Origin: Flaviaesturariibacter aridisoli
Lineage (GTDB): Bacteria > Bacteroidota > Bacteroidia > Chitinophagales > Chitinophagaceae
Assembly: GCF_004343705.1 (NCBI RefSeq)
Contig: NZ_SKFH01000017.1
Span: forward strand, 20,859 to 84,858
Length of the DNA stretch: 64,000 nt
Reading direction: 5' to 3'
A program made the position numbers and the translations under genes. Below the pieces are notes generated by a model. That model made no database searches and had not been told where the DNA came from. It worked only from the letters and a program-made list of their open reading frames with translations. Of the stretch, positions 43,901-52,406 are shown one piece after another (the first letter of the stretch is position 1; each line of letters opens with the position of its first letter).

Positions 43901-46900
43901 TACCAGATCAACATCCCGACCCACGACGACGAGGCCGAGCTCTGGATCAACGGCGTCCGCGTATGGACGCACAGCGGTTGCTGCGATTACCATGGCGACG
44001 TATGGCGCGGCTACCTGTCGTCAACCGACAGCGTCATGTTCCGCGTTACAGAAGGTGGCGGTTATTCAAATGGTTATATCGACCTTGTTCGAATTGAGCC
44101 GGCCGCGATCAGTTACCCGCTGTCGCCGTATTGCAATACCGGCGGCTCTGCACCGGTAACGCTCACTGGTGTTACGGATGGTACCTTCTTTGCCGGCGAC
44201 TCGCTTTCCATCGATCCTGCAACCGGCACGATCCATCTCAACGCATCGGCCGTGGGTATGCATACCGTATCTTATGTGCTTTCGCACGCCGGTTGCGCCA
44301 ACGACACGGTGACCACCACGGTGGAAATTTCACCGTCACCCTCGGCTGCCATCTCGTACGCACAGGCAGCTTATTGCACCACGATGGGTGCGATAGAAGT
44401 AGTGCGCAACGGCGCCGGCGGCGGTACCTTTGTCGCTACACCCGCGGGTCTTGTCATTGATGAAACGACCGGTACCATTACCGGCTACAGTTCTCTTCCG
44501 GGAACCTATACGGTGACCTATACGGTGCCGGCCTCGGGTGATTGCGCCTCGTTTACCAATTCGACGCAGGTGACGATCTCCAACCCGCCCTCGGCAACCA
44601 TTACTTACGGAACGAACACATTCTGCACCAACGTGGATTCTGTGCAGGTGCAACTCACCGGAACGCCCGGAGGCCACTTCTACAACTATGCCGGGTTCAA
44701 CGTGAACCCCGTATCAGGAACGCTGTATCCCTCGAGCAGCGGCCCGATCAGCAATTATATCTATTACGATGCCTTCACGCCTGGTTGCCAGTCGAGCGGC
44801 ACGTATGTATTTGTACAGATCAACCAGGCGCCGACGGCCAGCATCAGCTACGGCGGCACGCCTTATTACGTGGGCGGCGGCGTGGTGAACGTGAGCCTCA
44901 GCGGCACCACCGGCGGTACTTACAGCGTGAGCCCTTCTGGTCTCAGCCTGAACACGACCACCGGTTCGGTCAACCTGAACATCACTGCGCCCGGCACCTA
45001 TACGGTGACCTACACCATGCCTTCGGGTACCTGCCCCGGCGCTACAACCAGCACGACGATCCAGGTGCTGCCCACGGCATCGGCACAGATTTCCTATACC
45101 GGCAACCCGTTCTGTTCCGGCTTCGGCGTGGCTACGGCAACACAGACCGGCCTCGGCGGCGGCGTATACAGCGCCCAGCCTTCCGGGCTGGTGCTCAACA
45201 GCGGCAATGGCGACATCAACGTGTCTTCGTCTACGCCCGGTAATTATACGGTCACCTACTTCATCCCTTCCGGCAACGGCCACGGTGAAGTGACGGCAAC
45301 CACCAACATAACGATCACCGCTACGCCTTCCGCTGCGATCAGCTACAGCGGTTCCCCTTATTGCAACAACAGCGGCAGCGCAACGGTTACCCGCACGGGT
45401 ACCGGCGGCGGCACCTATACTTCGGCACCGGGTGGTCTTGCCCTCAACGGCAGCACCGGTGACCTCTTCCCACAATCGAGCCTGCCGGGAACTTATACCG
45501 TCACCTATTCCATTCCTGCTACGGGCGGCTGCGCTGCCTTTAGCACCAGCAGAACCGTAACGATCCTGGCTTCCGGAACCGTGAACACGCCGGCAGGTCA
45601 AACGCTGTGCAACGGCGCCGGCACGACTCCTGTCCTGTTTGGCGGTGGCACGGCGGGTACCGTTTACAACTGGACCAACAACGATCCTGTTATCGGCCTC
45701 GGCGCCAGCGGCGCCGGCGATATCCCGTCCTTCACGGCCATCAACAACAGCGGCTCGACGCGGGTGGCTACCATCACCGTTACGCCGGTTAGCGGCAGCG
45801 GTTGTGCTGGTACCGCAAGAAGCTTCCAGCTGATCGTTAACCCGAGCCCCGCGGTTACCATCAGCGGAGGCAGCGAAGAAAACTATTGCATCGGCAGCAG
45901 CGTCACGCTCACCGCATCGGCGGGCACGTCGTACCAATGGTCGACCGGCTCCACGACGCAAAGCATCCAGGTTGCCGCGAATGGCACTTATACCGTGACC
46001 GTTACCAATGCCAATGGCTGCGCGGGCACGGCTTCGAAGACCGTTACCTATGGCACGAACCACCTGCCTTCGCTCAGCTTTACGGGTGCCACCGGCTTTG
46101 TAAGCAGCGTGATGAACCCAGCCTCGGGCCTGCCCACAAGCGATTACCGATTCGAGGTGCGCTATACCGATGCCGACGGCGACTTGCCGCAGTCGAATAC
46201 CATCAAGCTGCTGCTTGACTTCGAAGGCAACGGCAGCTTCAACGATGGTGGCGACCGTACGCTCTATCTTACTGAAAAGGATCCGGCCGACCAGAACGTA
46301 ACCGACGGCAAGGATTACTTCATCGTGGTGAACTTCCTGCAGGCTTCCGCCAACTGGCACACGACCGTGCAGGCGACCGACCAGGGCGGCTGTGCTGCTT
46401 CCTTCGGGCCCTTCGCCGGTCCCGTAGTGCTGCCCCGCGTGGATGTATCCATCTTCGCTAACGACATCACGTTCTCCAACGCGCACCCCGACCCCGCGCA
46501 GCCGCTGACGATCACGGCTACAATCCACAACAACTCGGGCCGCGACGCGAGCAACTTCCAGGTGCGGCTCGTGAACCAAAACGATACGGCCACGCATTAC
46601 ACCGTACTTAGCGTTCCGTTCCTGTCGGGCGCCGGTGGTACGACGCAGGTAAGCTGGAACATCACGACGCCCAATGTGCCGATGTGGTGCCCGATGCAGG
46701 TGTTCATCGACGACGCCAATGTGCTTGATGAAAGCAACGAGCTCGACAACCAGGCCATCCGTCCGTTCATCAACGGCAACTACCAGCTGCCCGGCGACAT
46801 CGGCATCACTTCAGCGCCGACCCCAAGCAGTATTTATACGGGCGACAATATCACGTTCTCGGGTGCCGCCTGGTACCGCAACACGGCCGTGCAGTTGCAG

Positions 46901-49900
46901 GATTCTTCCTGTGCCGGCGCTACCGTGACGATCAAGGTTGTAGAAACAGGGCAGACGCAGGTAGTATATAGCAATGCCCTTGGCGCCTATGCCGCATCCT
47001 TTAGCGGCCCCGCCACGCCAGGCACTTACCATGTGCAGGTGACGATCACCGACTACACGCTCGAGGGCGACACCACGACCCAGTTTGTGGTGATTCCGCG
47101 TCCCCTGTGCACGGGCCCTGATCTTACTTCTGCCCTCAGCATCGGCGCGGGAACGATCACGCCACAATACCCGGCCAGCAACACCCGCTATATTGTCGTG
47201 GGTCAATCGCTCAGCGGCTCGGTGACCGAAGGCAACGGCGGTGGGGTAGATGCCGGCAGCCACAAGCTGTCCATCGAAGCACCGACGGCTTCCGGTGTTC
47301 CCGCACCTTTTGCCATTTCCTCGATGGCCTCCGGCGCCCAGCAAACCATCACGCTCCCGGCGCTGACCTTCAACAGCATCGGCAGCACCTATATCCGCTC
47401 GCTTGCAGACGCCGCCAACGACGTGGATGAGCTCTGCAACGGCGAGTCCAACAACAGCTCTTACACCGGTGTAGTGGTGCTGCCCAACGCACCCGACATC
47501 GCACCGGCCAACCTGTTGCCGTCGTACTTCAATGCCAACCAGTGCCAGGGCATCCCGAACGTCAGCTTCCTGGTGCGCAACCTGGGCGGCCTGCCCACTG
47601 GCTCCTTCAACGCCCGCCTGACGGTACTGCGCAACGGCGTGGTAGAGACAACCCTGACGCAACCGGTAGGGAACATCAACCCACTGTGGGAAACGACCGT
47701 CAACTTCAACTATGTGTACAGCGGTCTCACCGGCGTATACACCTTCACGCTTGACTGCGACGTTCCCAACGCCATCAGCGAATACAACGAAGGCAACAAC
47801 GGTGCCTCTTACCAGGTGCAGGTAGCTGCCTGTAATCCCGACCTGACCGTATGGGGTTGCGGCAACGTAACCGTGATGCCCGCCGAGCCTTCGCTGCCGG
47901 CCAACATCACCATCAGCGCGCAGCTCGCTAATACCAGCCTCGTGGCCATCTCCGGTCCTTTGACCGTAGACTTCAACGTGGCGGGCACGCACTATACGCA
48001 CACCTTCACGGGTACGCTGGCGCCGGGCGCCAACACGCTCGTGTCGGTTACCGTGCCGGCTCCTGCCCCGGGCAACAACGATCTCACGATCACCGTGGAT
48101 CCGGGTAACACGCTGTCGGAGACCAATGAGGCGAACAACAGCACGAGCGCCAAGCTTTGCTGGGACTTCCAGCCGACCAACGGCGCTTGTGGCAGTGGCC
48201 TTTATATCCAGCCGACGCAGATCGTCAACACGCCCGTAACACTGGCAACGGGCCTCTTCAACTTCGGGCTGTACAAGGCTACGCATGCCCAGGTGCGCTT
48301 CGAGGTAAGCGGTCCCGGCATCAGCGGCTGGCTCAACCTGGGCACCGTCAGCACCAATATCGCCAACACCTGCGCCTGCCCGCTGGGCCTGGGCTTGCCG
48401 AACGCTTACGTGTTTACGCAGACCGGTGACTACCAGGTGCGCATTACCGCGGATCCGGCCAATCAGTACACTGAATGCAACGAAGGCAACAACCAGATCG
48501 TGGTCAGCGTGCACGTGGTGCTTCCGCTGCCCGACTACCTGACCCGTTCGGAATACATTGCACCCTCGCTGCTGAACCCCGAGCCGGGTCAGCCGATCGA
48601 CATCGACATCAGCTACCGTAACAACGGCGCCAGCACCACCGATTCAAGCACCGTGTACACGCAGGTAGACAACGACTCGCTGACACAGGTGCGCGTTCCG
48701 GGTCTTGTTAACAGCCAGCTCAGCACCGTGCGCTTGCCGCGCCAGTGGTCTTCCGACCTTCGTGGTATCCACGTAATCCGCGCGGTTGTAGACAAAGACG
48801 ATGAGATCGGTGAAGGTGACGAGCTCAATAACGAAGCGACGCGCGCCGTGATCGTGGGCAAAGCCCCGAACCTCCTGTGGCAGTCGTTTACACTCGACAA
48901 CAACAGTCCGGCCGCCGGCACTACGCTGCACATTATGGGACGCATCCACAACATCGGCTTCGAGGATTGCGACGCTGTGCTGCAGCTGCTCTATCTCAAC
49001 GACCAGGGCCAGGAAGTACTCATCTCGCAGCGCAATATCAGCGTGGCCGAGGGTGCCGACTACGACCTGCAGGCCGTCTGGCGCGTGACCGACGCACAAA
49101 CCCGCGTCATCGCCCGCATCATCAACAGCATGCCTTCCGAATACAATACGGATGATAACGAAGCCGGTGCCGACATCGGTGGCATGAGCGTACTCGCTAC
49201 GAGCACGCCTGCCAGCTGCACCGGTACTACCGACGGGGTGGCCCGTGTGGCCATCAGCGGTGGCCTGGCGCCTTACAGCCGCCTTTGGAGCAACGGCGAA
49301 ACCGGTGACAGCATCATCGTAGGCTCCGGTATTTATACGGTCACCGTCAGCGACGCCAACGGCAGCATCGTGACCGATACGGTACAAGTGGGCACCAACG
49401 GCAGCAATTGCCAGGAAATTGTTTCGGCAACTGGCGCCAATGCCCTGTGCAGCGGCAGCAGCCTCAGCGTGAGCTTTACCGTAAGTGGGACATTCAGCGC
49501 CGGCAACCAGTTCATTGCCCAGCTGAGCGACGCCAGCGGTTCCTTCACGAACCCCGTTACGATCGGATCGGTAACGGCCACCGGCAGCGGCGTCATCAAC
49601 GCCACCATTCCGGCCAACACCGCTTCGGGTAACGGCTACCAGGTGCGCGTGGTCAGCACGCAGCCGGTGATCACCGAAGCCACCGGCCACAGCCTTTCGA
49701 TCTCGGCACCAGCCAACGCTTCAATCAGCTACAGCGGCTCGCCCTATTGCACGGGCAGCGGCAGCATTGCAGTCACGCAAACCGGTACCACCGGTGGCAC
49801 CTACAGCGCTACACCGGCAGGGCTTTCGCTGGATGCCACGACCGGGGCCATCAACCTGGCAACGAGCCAGCCGGGTACCTACACGATCACGTATCACATC

Positions 49901-52333
49901 GCAGCCGTCAACAGCTGCGGCGCCTTCAGCACAGCTACGACGGTGACCGTCAATGCGGCGCCGGCAGCTACGATCAGCTACAGCGGTCCGTTCTGCCCCA
50001 GCGGCACAACGCAGCCCAGCCTCAGCGGCAACGGTGGCGGTGTGTTCAGCTCTACCGCCGGCCTTGTGCTTGATGCAACAACGGGCGCCGTCAACCTCGG
50101 TACTTCGGTATCCGGAACGTACACGGTGTATTATACACTCGCTGCCAGCGGCACCTGCCCGCAGGTCCAGGCGAGCACCATGCTGACGATCTATCCCAAA
50201 GCGGTGGCCAACGCCATCAGCAACCTGACCACCCGAAACGGCGCCACGACGGCACCGGTGACCTTCACCGGCTCGCCCGCAGGCATCGTATACGATTGGG
50301 TCAATTCCAACCCCGCCATCGGCCTTGCGGCCAGCGGCTCGGGTAACCTGCCTTCCTTCACGGCTGTAAATACGGGCAGCATGCCTGTAACGGCTACCGT
50401 GACTGTAACGCCGGTGTACATGGGCGGTGACCTGCCCTGCGCCGGTGCCCCGCAAACTTTCACCATTACGGTAAATCCGTTTGTGGTCAGCACGCTTGCT
50501 TACCCCGCCAGTCCGTACTGTGCGCGCGGCAACGCGATCCCCGAACTGGGCGGCCAGGGTGGCGGCACCTTCGCAGCTCCCGCCGGACTGTCGATCAGCA
50601 GCAGCACGGGTGTGGTGAACCTTGCCGGCAGCACCCCAGGCACGTATACGGTTACGTATAACTACAGCAGCTACGGCCAAGCCGGTACGGCTTCCGCACA
50701 GATCACGGTGGCACCGCTTCCCTCGATCAACACGGTTGCTAACCAGCTGGTCTGCGGTTCGACGACACTGCCCGCCATCGCCTTCAGCGGCAACGGCACG
50801 TCGTATACCTGGACCAACGACAACCCGTCGATCGGGCTGCCGGCTTCGGGTACGGGCCAAATTCCCGCCTTTACCGCAATGAACAACGGCCCGGTCAACG
50901 CCATCGCCACCATCACCGCCACGGCCGTTTCCGGTGGTTGCACGTCGACGCCGGTTTCCTTCCGCATCACGGTGAAGCCGACTCCCAACGTGACGATCCC
51001 GGCCAACACGATTGTGTGTGCCGGTACGGCATCCCCGGCGCTCAACTTCACGGGCACGATCCCGGGTGCGGTGTATTCGTGGACAAACAACAACAGTGCT
51101 ACGGGTATCGCGGCTTCGGGGACCGGTTCGATCGCGTCGTACAACCCGATCAACAACACAGGCGTCAACCAGGTGTCAACCATTTCGGTAACGCCGGCCG
51201 CCAACTCCTGCACGGGCGCCGCGCAAAGCTTTACGCTGACCGTGGTTCCGGCAGCAGGCACGATCTCCTACAGCGGCTCGCCGTTCTGCCCGACCGGCTC
51301 CGCCAGCGTCAACCGCAGCGGCTCCGCCAACGGTACGTATAGCGCCAGCCCCGCCGGCCTCGCTATCGACCCGGCAACCGGCCTGCTCAACCTCGTGGCT
51401 TCCGCGCCCGGCACCTACACCGTCACCTACACGGTAGGCAGCGGCGGCGGTGGCTGCAGCAATACGGCCAGCACGCAGGTAACGGTCAACAGCCGCCCGA
51501 CGGTCAATACCATCGGTAACCAGGTGTTCTGCCCCGGTGGTACGACAGCGCCGGTTGCCTTCAGCGGCACGGGTGCCACTTCGTACACCTGGACCAACAG
51601 CAACACGGCCATCGGACTTGCCGCCAGCGGCTCGGGCAACAGCATCCCGGCATTCATCCCGGTGAATAATGGTACCAGCACGGCCAACGCTACGATTGCC
51701 GTAACGGCCGTGGGCGCCTGCCCGGGCAACACGATATCCTTCCGCATCTCGGTATCGCCGATGCCTAAGGTGAACGCCGTGGCCGACCAGGTATACTGCC
51801 GTGGCGTCAACGCAGCGGCGGTGAGTTTCAGCGGGCCGGTTGCCGGCACGCAGTACCAGTGGTCGCAGAGCAACCCGGCCGTCGGCCTGCCCTATACCAC
51901 GGGCTACGGAACGATCCCCGGATTTACCACGCAGAATGGCACCTCGGGCTCCATCCTGTCGCAGGTGACGGTAACGCCGATCGCCAACAAGTGCCTCGGA
52001 ACGCCGGTACCGTTCAGCTACATCGTCAACAACTGCGTGGCCCAATCGGGCAACACGGGTGGCAGCGATGCGAACGCCCGCCTTTCGACACAAGTGACCG
52101 TAGGTCCCAACCCAACGCAGAACCAGGTAACGATCTGGCTCTCGGGCAAGACCGAAGGCACGCATACTGTAGAATTACTGGACCAGTACGGCCGCACGCT
52201 CATCAAGCCGGCTTCTTTCACCGGCAGCAGCTACACGCTGAGCCTCGTGGGATTCACCTCCGGCACCTACGTGCTGCGGATTGTGAACACCCAGACGAAG
52301 GAAACGGCCGAGCGCAAGGTCATCAAACTCTGA
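40904..52333 (+). CDS. Giant modular T9SS-secreted surface protein
   Basis: 3,809 residues. Signal peptide 1-19 (LLLTFFVACIAQGQ). About residues 140-425: a jellyroll/ArabFuran-catalytic-like lectin region (LRLLKAGYTGSIIRLRRASD, CVKLYDQSGNGLDEVQAT). Three long near-identical modules start near residues 444, 681 and 916 (GDPxVxGxNxWNVYAWN ... SPSSAPGWQGC ... AAKRKGFPCGYY ... CCGNTxVWTGYLNDTSTVEFRVTEG). Then an array of about 80-residue beta repeats (ISYSGSPYC ... GGTYSATPAGL ... PGTYTVTYT), PKD-like units, several CARDB-like domains (near 1845, 2195, 2312, 2543, 2655), one SprB-like repeat (near 2771), more ISY repeats, and a T9SS sorting domain (about 3735-3809, VGPNPTQNQVTIWLSG). Probable adhesin or carbohydrate-binding surface protein; no catalytic residues proven. 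Confidence 0.9.
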   Translation: MKRSLILLLTFFVACIAQGQTVQIGTIDPAVFCAGSTLNIPYTADGVFDGANVFSAELSSANGSFGSPVTIGSVQATASGTISATLPSGAVTGNGYRIRVVASNPVVTGPDNGLNISINAPPVLQVSGPTTTCSGSTATLVASGAGTYSWSPALLPADVAPANVRMAVGLRLLKAGYTGSIIRLRRASDNAEMDFGASGPHLDLDAIHTWLGGSAGYCVKLYDQSGNGLDEVQATEGAQPQFIESSLLNSRPALVFNTSQYMQMPTYLTNPFTVICASRQTGGARARVLSSVSNNWLLGFHGGRHGDAYFEGWVHLDYSMAADNSIYVHTGASNGSVSQVYENGSLLSSNSNGVYPPYGLQLNGNGYYGERSDCEFYDIVAYNTVLSPEARSKAESSIWNYYVAANQQFISLSPGQSVQYTVTGNTPGCSSVSQTVTVANSAIGDPSVFGDNQWNVYAWNAGTYYDNGSSWNDNYAGYYTAPGLNFNSQSQWDPNASPSSAPGYQGCTVNNDYFSWAAKRKGFPCGYYKIILPYHDYYARIKINGQQVYYSCCGNTTVWTGYLNDTSTVELAITDDTYSSYGALNFELVPEIGISYPSATASTGCNTGSDLTPTVVLAPGAPAGYFTATPAGLVIDSLTGVVSPSSSAAGDYTIYYIDTLQACGQHVDTATTTLKIRNAQGDPAVFGTNAWIVYGWNSGYYYDIGNSWSTNYAGYFVDSSLNHNSQNFWPYWTSPSDAPGWQGCPINVDFHSWSAKRKGFPCGYYTISLPYHDDYAQVLVNGVLVYNTCCGNTNVWTGYLNDTSTVEFRVTEGSSYSYGSIVFTPTAKATISYPASTYCTSAGDLTPTLTQAPDGAGGYFTATPAGLSIDSSTGVIHALTSQAGDYTIAYHNVYSSACGVDSTQATFSLHLTAVAGDPAVYGNNVWNVYAWNGGTSYNDGNSWTTNYAGYFTDTALNHHSDAFWYGYYSPSSAPGWQGCAVNWDYHSWAAKRQGFPCGYYQINIPTHDDEAELWINGVRVWTHSGCCDYHGDVWRGYLSSTDSVMFRVTEGGGYSNGYIDLVRIEPAAISYPLSPYCNTGGSAPVTLTGVTDGTFFAGDSLSIDPATGTIHLNASAVGMHTVSYVLSHAGCANDTVTTTVEISPSPSAAISYAQAAYCTTMGAIEVVRNGAGGGTFVATPAGLVIDETTGTITGYSSLPGTYTVTYTVPASGDCASFTNSTQVTISNPPSATITYGTNTFCTNVDSVQVQLTGTPGGHFYNYAGFNVNPVSGTLYPSSSGPISNYIYYDAFTPGCQSSGTYVFVQINQAPTASISYGGTPYYVGGGVVNVSLSGTTGGTYSVSPSGLSLNTTTGSVNLNITAPGTYTVTYTMPSGTCPGATTSTTIQVLPTASAQISYTGNPFCSGFGVATATQTGLGGGVYSAQPSGLVLNSGNGDINVSSSTPGNYTVTYFIPSGNGHGEVTATTNITITATPSAAISYSGSPYCNNSGSATVTRTGTGGGTYTSAPGGLALNGSTGDLFPQSSLPGTYTVTYSIPATGGCAAFSTSRTVTILASGTVNTPAGQTLCNGAGTTPVLFGGGTAGTVYNWTNNDPVIGLGASGAGDIPSFTAINNSGSTRVATITVTPVSGSGCAGTARSFQLIVNPSPAVTISGGSEENYCIGSSVTLTASAGTSYQWSTGSTTQSIQVAANGTYTVTVTNANGCAGTASKTVTYGTNHLPSLSFTGATGFVSSVMNPASGLPTSDYRFEVRYTDADGDLPQSNTIKLLLDFEGNGSFNDGGDRTLYLTEKDPADQNVTDGKDYFIVVNFLQASANWHTTVQATDQGGCAASFGPFAGPVVLPRVDVSIFANDITFSNAHPDPAQPLTITATIHNNSGRDASNFQVRLVNQNDTATHYTVLSVPFLSGAGGTTQVSWNITTPNVPMWCPMQVFIDDANVLDESNELDNQAIRPFINGNYQLPGDIGITSAPTPSSIYTGDNITFSGAAWYRNTAVQLQDSSCAGATVTIKVVETGQTQVVYSNALGAYAASFSGPATPGTYHVQVTITDYTLEGDTTTQFVVIPRPLCTGPDLTSALSIGAGTITPQYPASNTRYIVVGQSLSGSVTEGNGGGVDAGSHKLSIEAPTASGVPAPFAISSMASGAQQTITLPALTFNSIGSTYIRSLADAANDVDELCNGESNNSSYTGVVVLPNAPDIAPANLLPSYFNANQCQGIPNVSFLVRNLGGLPTGSFNARLTVLRNGVVETTLTQPVGNINPLWETTVNFNYVYSGLTGVYTFTLDCDVPNAISEYNEGNNGASYQVQVAACNPDLTVWGCGNVTVMPAEPSLPANITISAQLANTSLVAISGPLTVDFNVAGTHYTHTFTGTLAPGANTLVSVTVPAPAPGNNDLTITVDPGNTLSETNEANNSTSAKLCWDFQPTNGACGSGLYIQPTQIVNTPVTLATGLFNFGLYKATHAQVRFEVSGPGISGWLNLGTVSTNIANTCACPLGLGLPNAYVFTQTGDYQVRITADPANQYTECNEGNNQIVVSVHVVLPLPDYLTRSEYIAPSLLNPEPGQPIDIDISYRNNGASTTDSSTVYTQVDNDSLTQVRVPGLVNSQLSTVRLPRQWSSDLRGIHVIRAVVDKDDEIGEGDELNNEATRAVIVGKAPNLLWQSFTLDNNSPAAGTTLHIMGRIHNIGFEDCDAVLQLLYLNDQGQEVLISQRNISVAEGADYDLQAVWRVTDAQTRVIARIINSMPSEYNTDDNEAGADIGGMSVLATSTPASCTGTTDGVARVAISGGLAPYSRLWSNGETGDSIIVGSGIYTVTVSDANGSIVTDTVQVGTNGSNCQEIVSATGANALCSGSSLSVSFTVSGTFSAGNQFIAQLSDASGSFTNPVTIGSVTATGSGVINATIPANTASGNGYQVRVVSTQPVITEATGHSLSISAPANASISYSGSPYCTGSGSIAVTQTGTTGGTYSATPAGLSLDATTGAINLATSQPGTYTITYHIAAVNSCGAFSTATTVTVNAAPAATISYSGPFCPSGTTQPSLSGNGGGVFSSTAGLVLDATTGAVNLGTSVSGTYTVYYTLAASGTCPQVQASTMLTIYPKAVANAISNLTTRNGATTAPVTFTGSPAGIVYDWVNSNPAIGLAASGSGNLPSFTAVNTGSMPVTATVTVTPVYMGGDLPCAGAPQTFTITVNPFVVSTLAYPASPYCARGNAIPELGGQGGGTFAAPAGLSISSSTGVVNLAGSTPGTYTVTYNYSSYGQAGTASAQITVAPLPSINTVANQLVCGSTTLPAIAFSGNGTSYTWTNDNPSIGLPASGTGQIPAFTAMNNGPVNAIATITATAVSGGCTSTPVSFRITVKPTPNVTIPANTIVCAGTASPALNFTGTIPGAVYSWTNNNSATGIAASGTGSIASYNPINNTGVNQVSTISVTPAANSCTGAAQSFTLTVVPAAGTISYSGSPFCPTGSASVNRSGSANGTYSASPAGLAIDPATGLLNLVASAPGTYTVTYTVGSGGGGCSNTASTQVTVNSRPTVNTIGNQVFCPGGTTAPVAFSGTGATSYTWTNSNTAIGLAASGSGNSIPAFIPVNNGTSTANATIAVTAVGACPGNTISFRISVSPMPKVNAVADQVYCRGVNAAAVSFSGPVAGTQYQWSQSNPAVGLPYTTGYGTIPGFTTQNGTSGSILSQVTVTPIANKCLGTPVPFSYIVNNCVAQSGNTGGSDANARLSTQVTVGPNPTQNQVTIWLSGKTEGTHTVELLDQYGRTLIKPASFTGSSYTLSLVGFTSGTYVLRIVNTQTKETAERKVIKL
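42233..44095 (+). repeat. Three tandem copies of a Cys-rich module within the giant gene
   Basis: Module starts at about 42233, 42944 and 43649 (roughly 710 nt apart). Each begins GDPxVxGxNxW and contains a conserved APGxQGC, FPCGYY and CC pair; the spacers between modules are single ISY-type repeats. Confidence 0.85.
44110..45583 (+). repeat. Six consecutive about 245-nt repeats in the giant gene
   Basis: Unit starts (ISY/ITY codon) at about 44110, 44354, 44605, 44843, 45089 and 45341; each encodes about 80-84 residues with a Cys near residue 9, a GGxY/F turn and a PGTYTVTY end. Further copies lie near 49727, 49975, 50503 and 51267. Confidence 0.8.
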
Positions 52334-52351
52334 TCCTGATTCCATTCATGC

Positions 52352-52387
52352 AAGAAGCCGCCCCGAAAGGAGCGGCTTCTTTTTTAT
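52352..52387. terminator. Terminator after the giant gene
   Basis: AGAAGCCGC-CCCGAAAGGA-GCGGCTTCT followed by T5; 19 nt after the stop codon at 52331-52333 and shared with the convergent gene. Confidence 0.9.
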
Positions 52388-52406
52388 TTGTTGAAGAAGC
52401 ATATGA

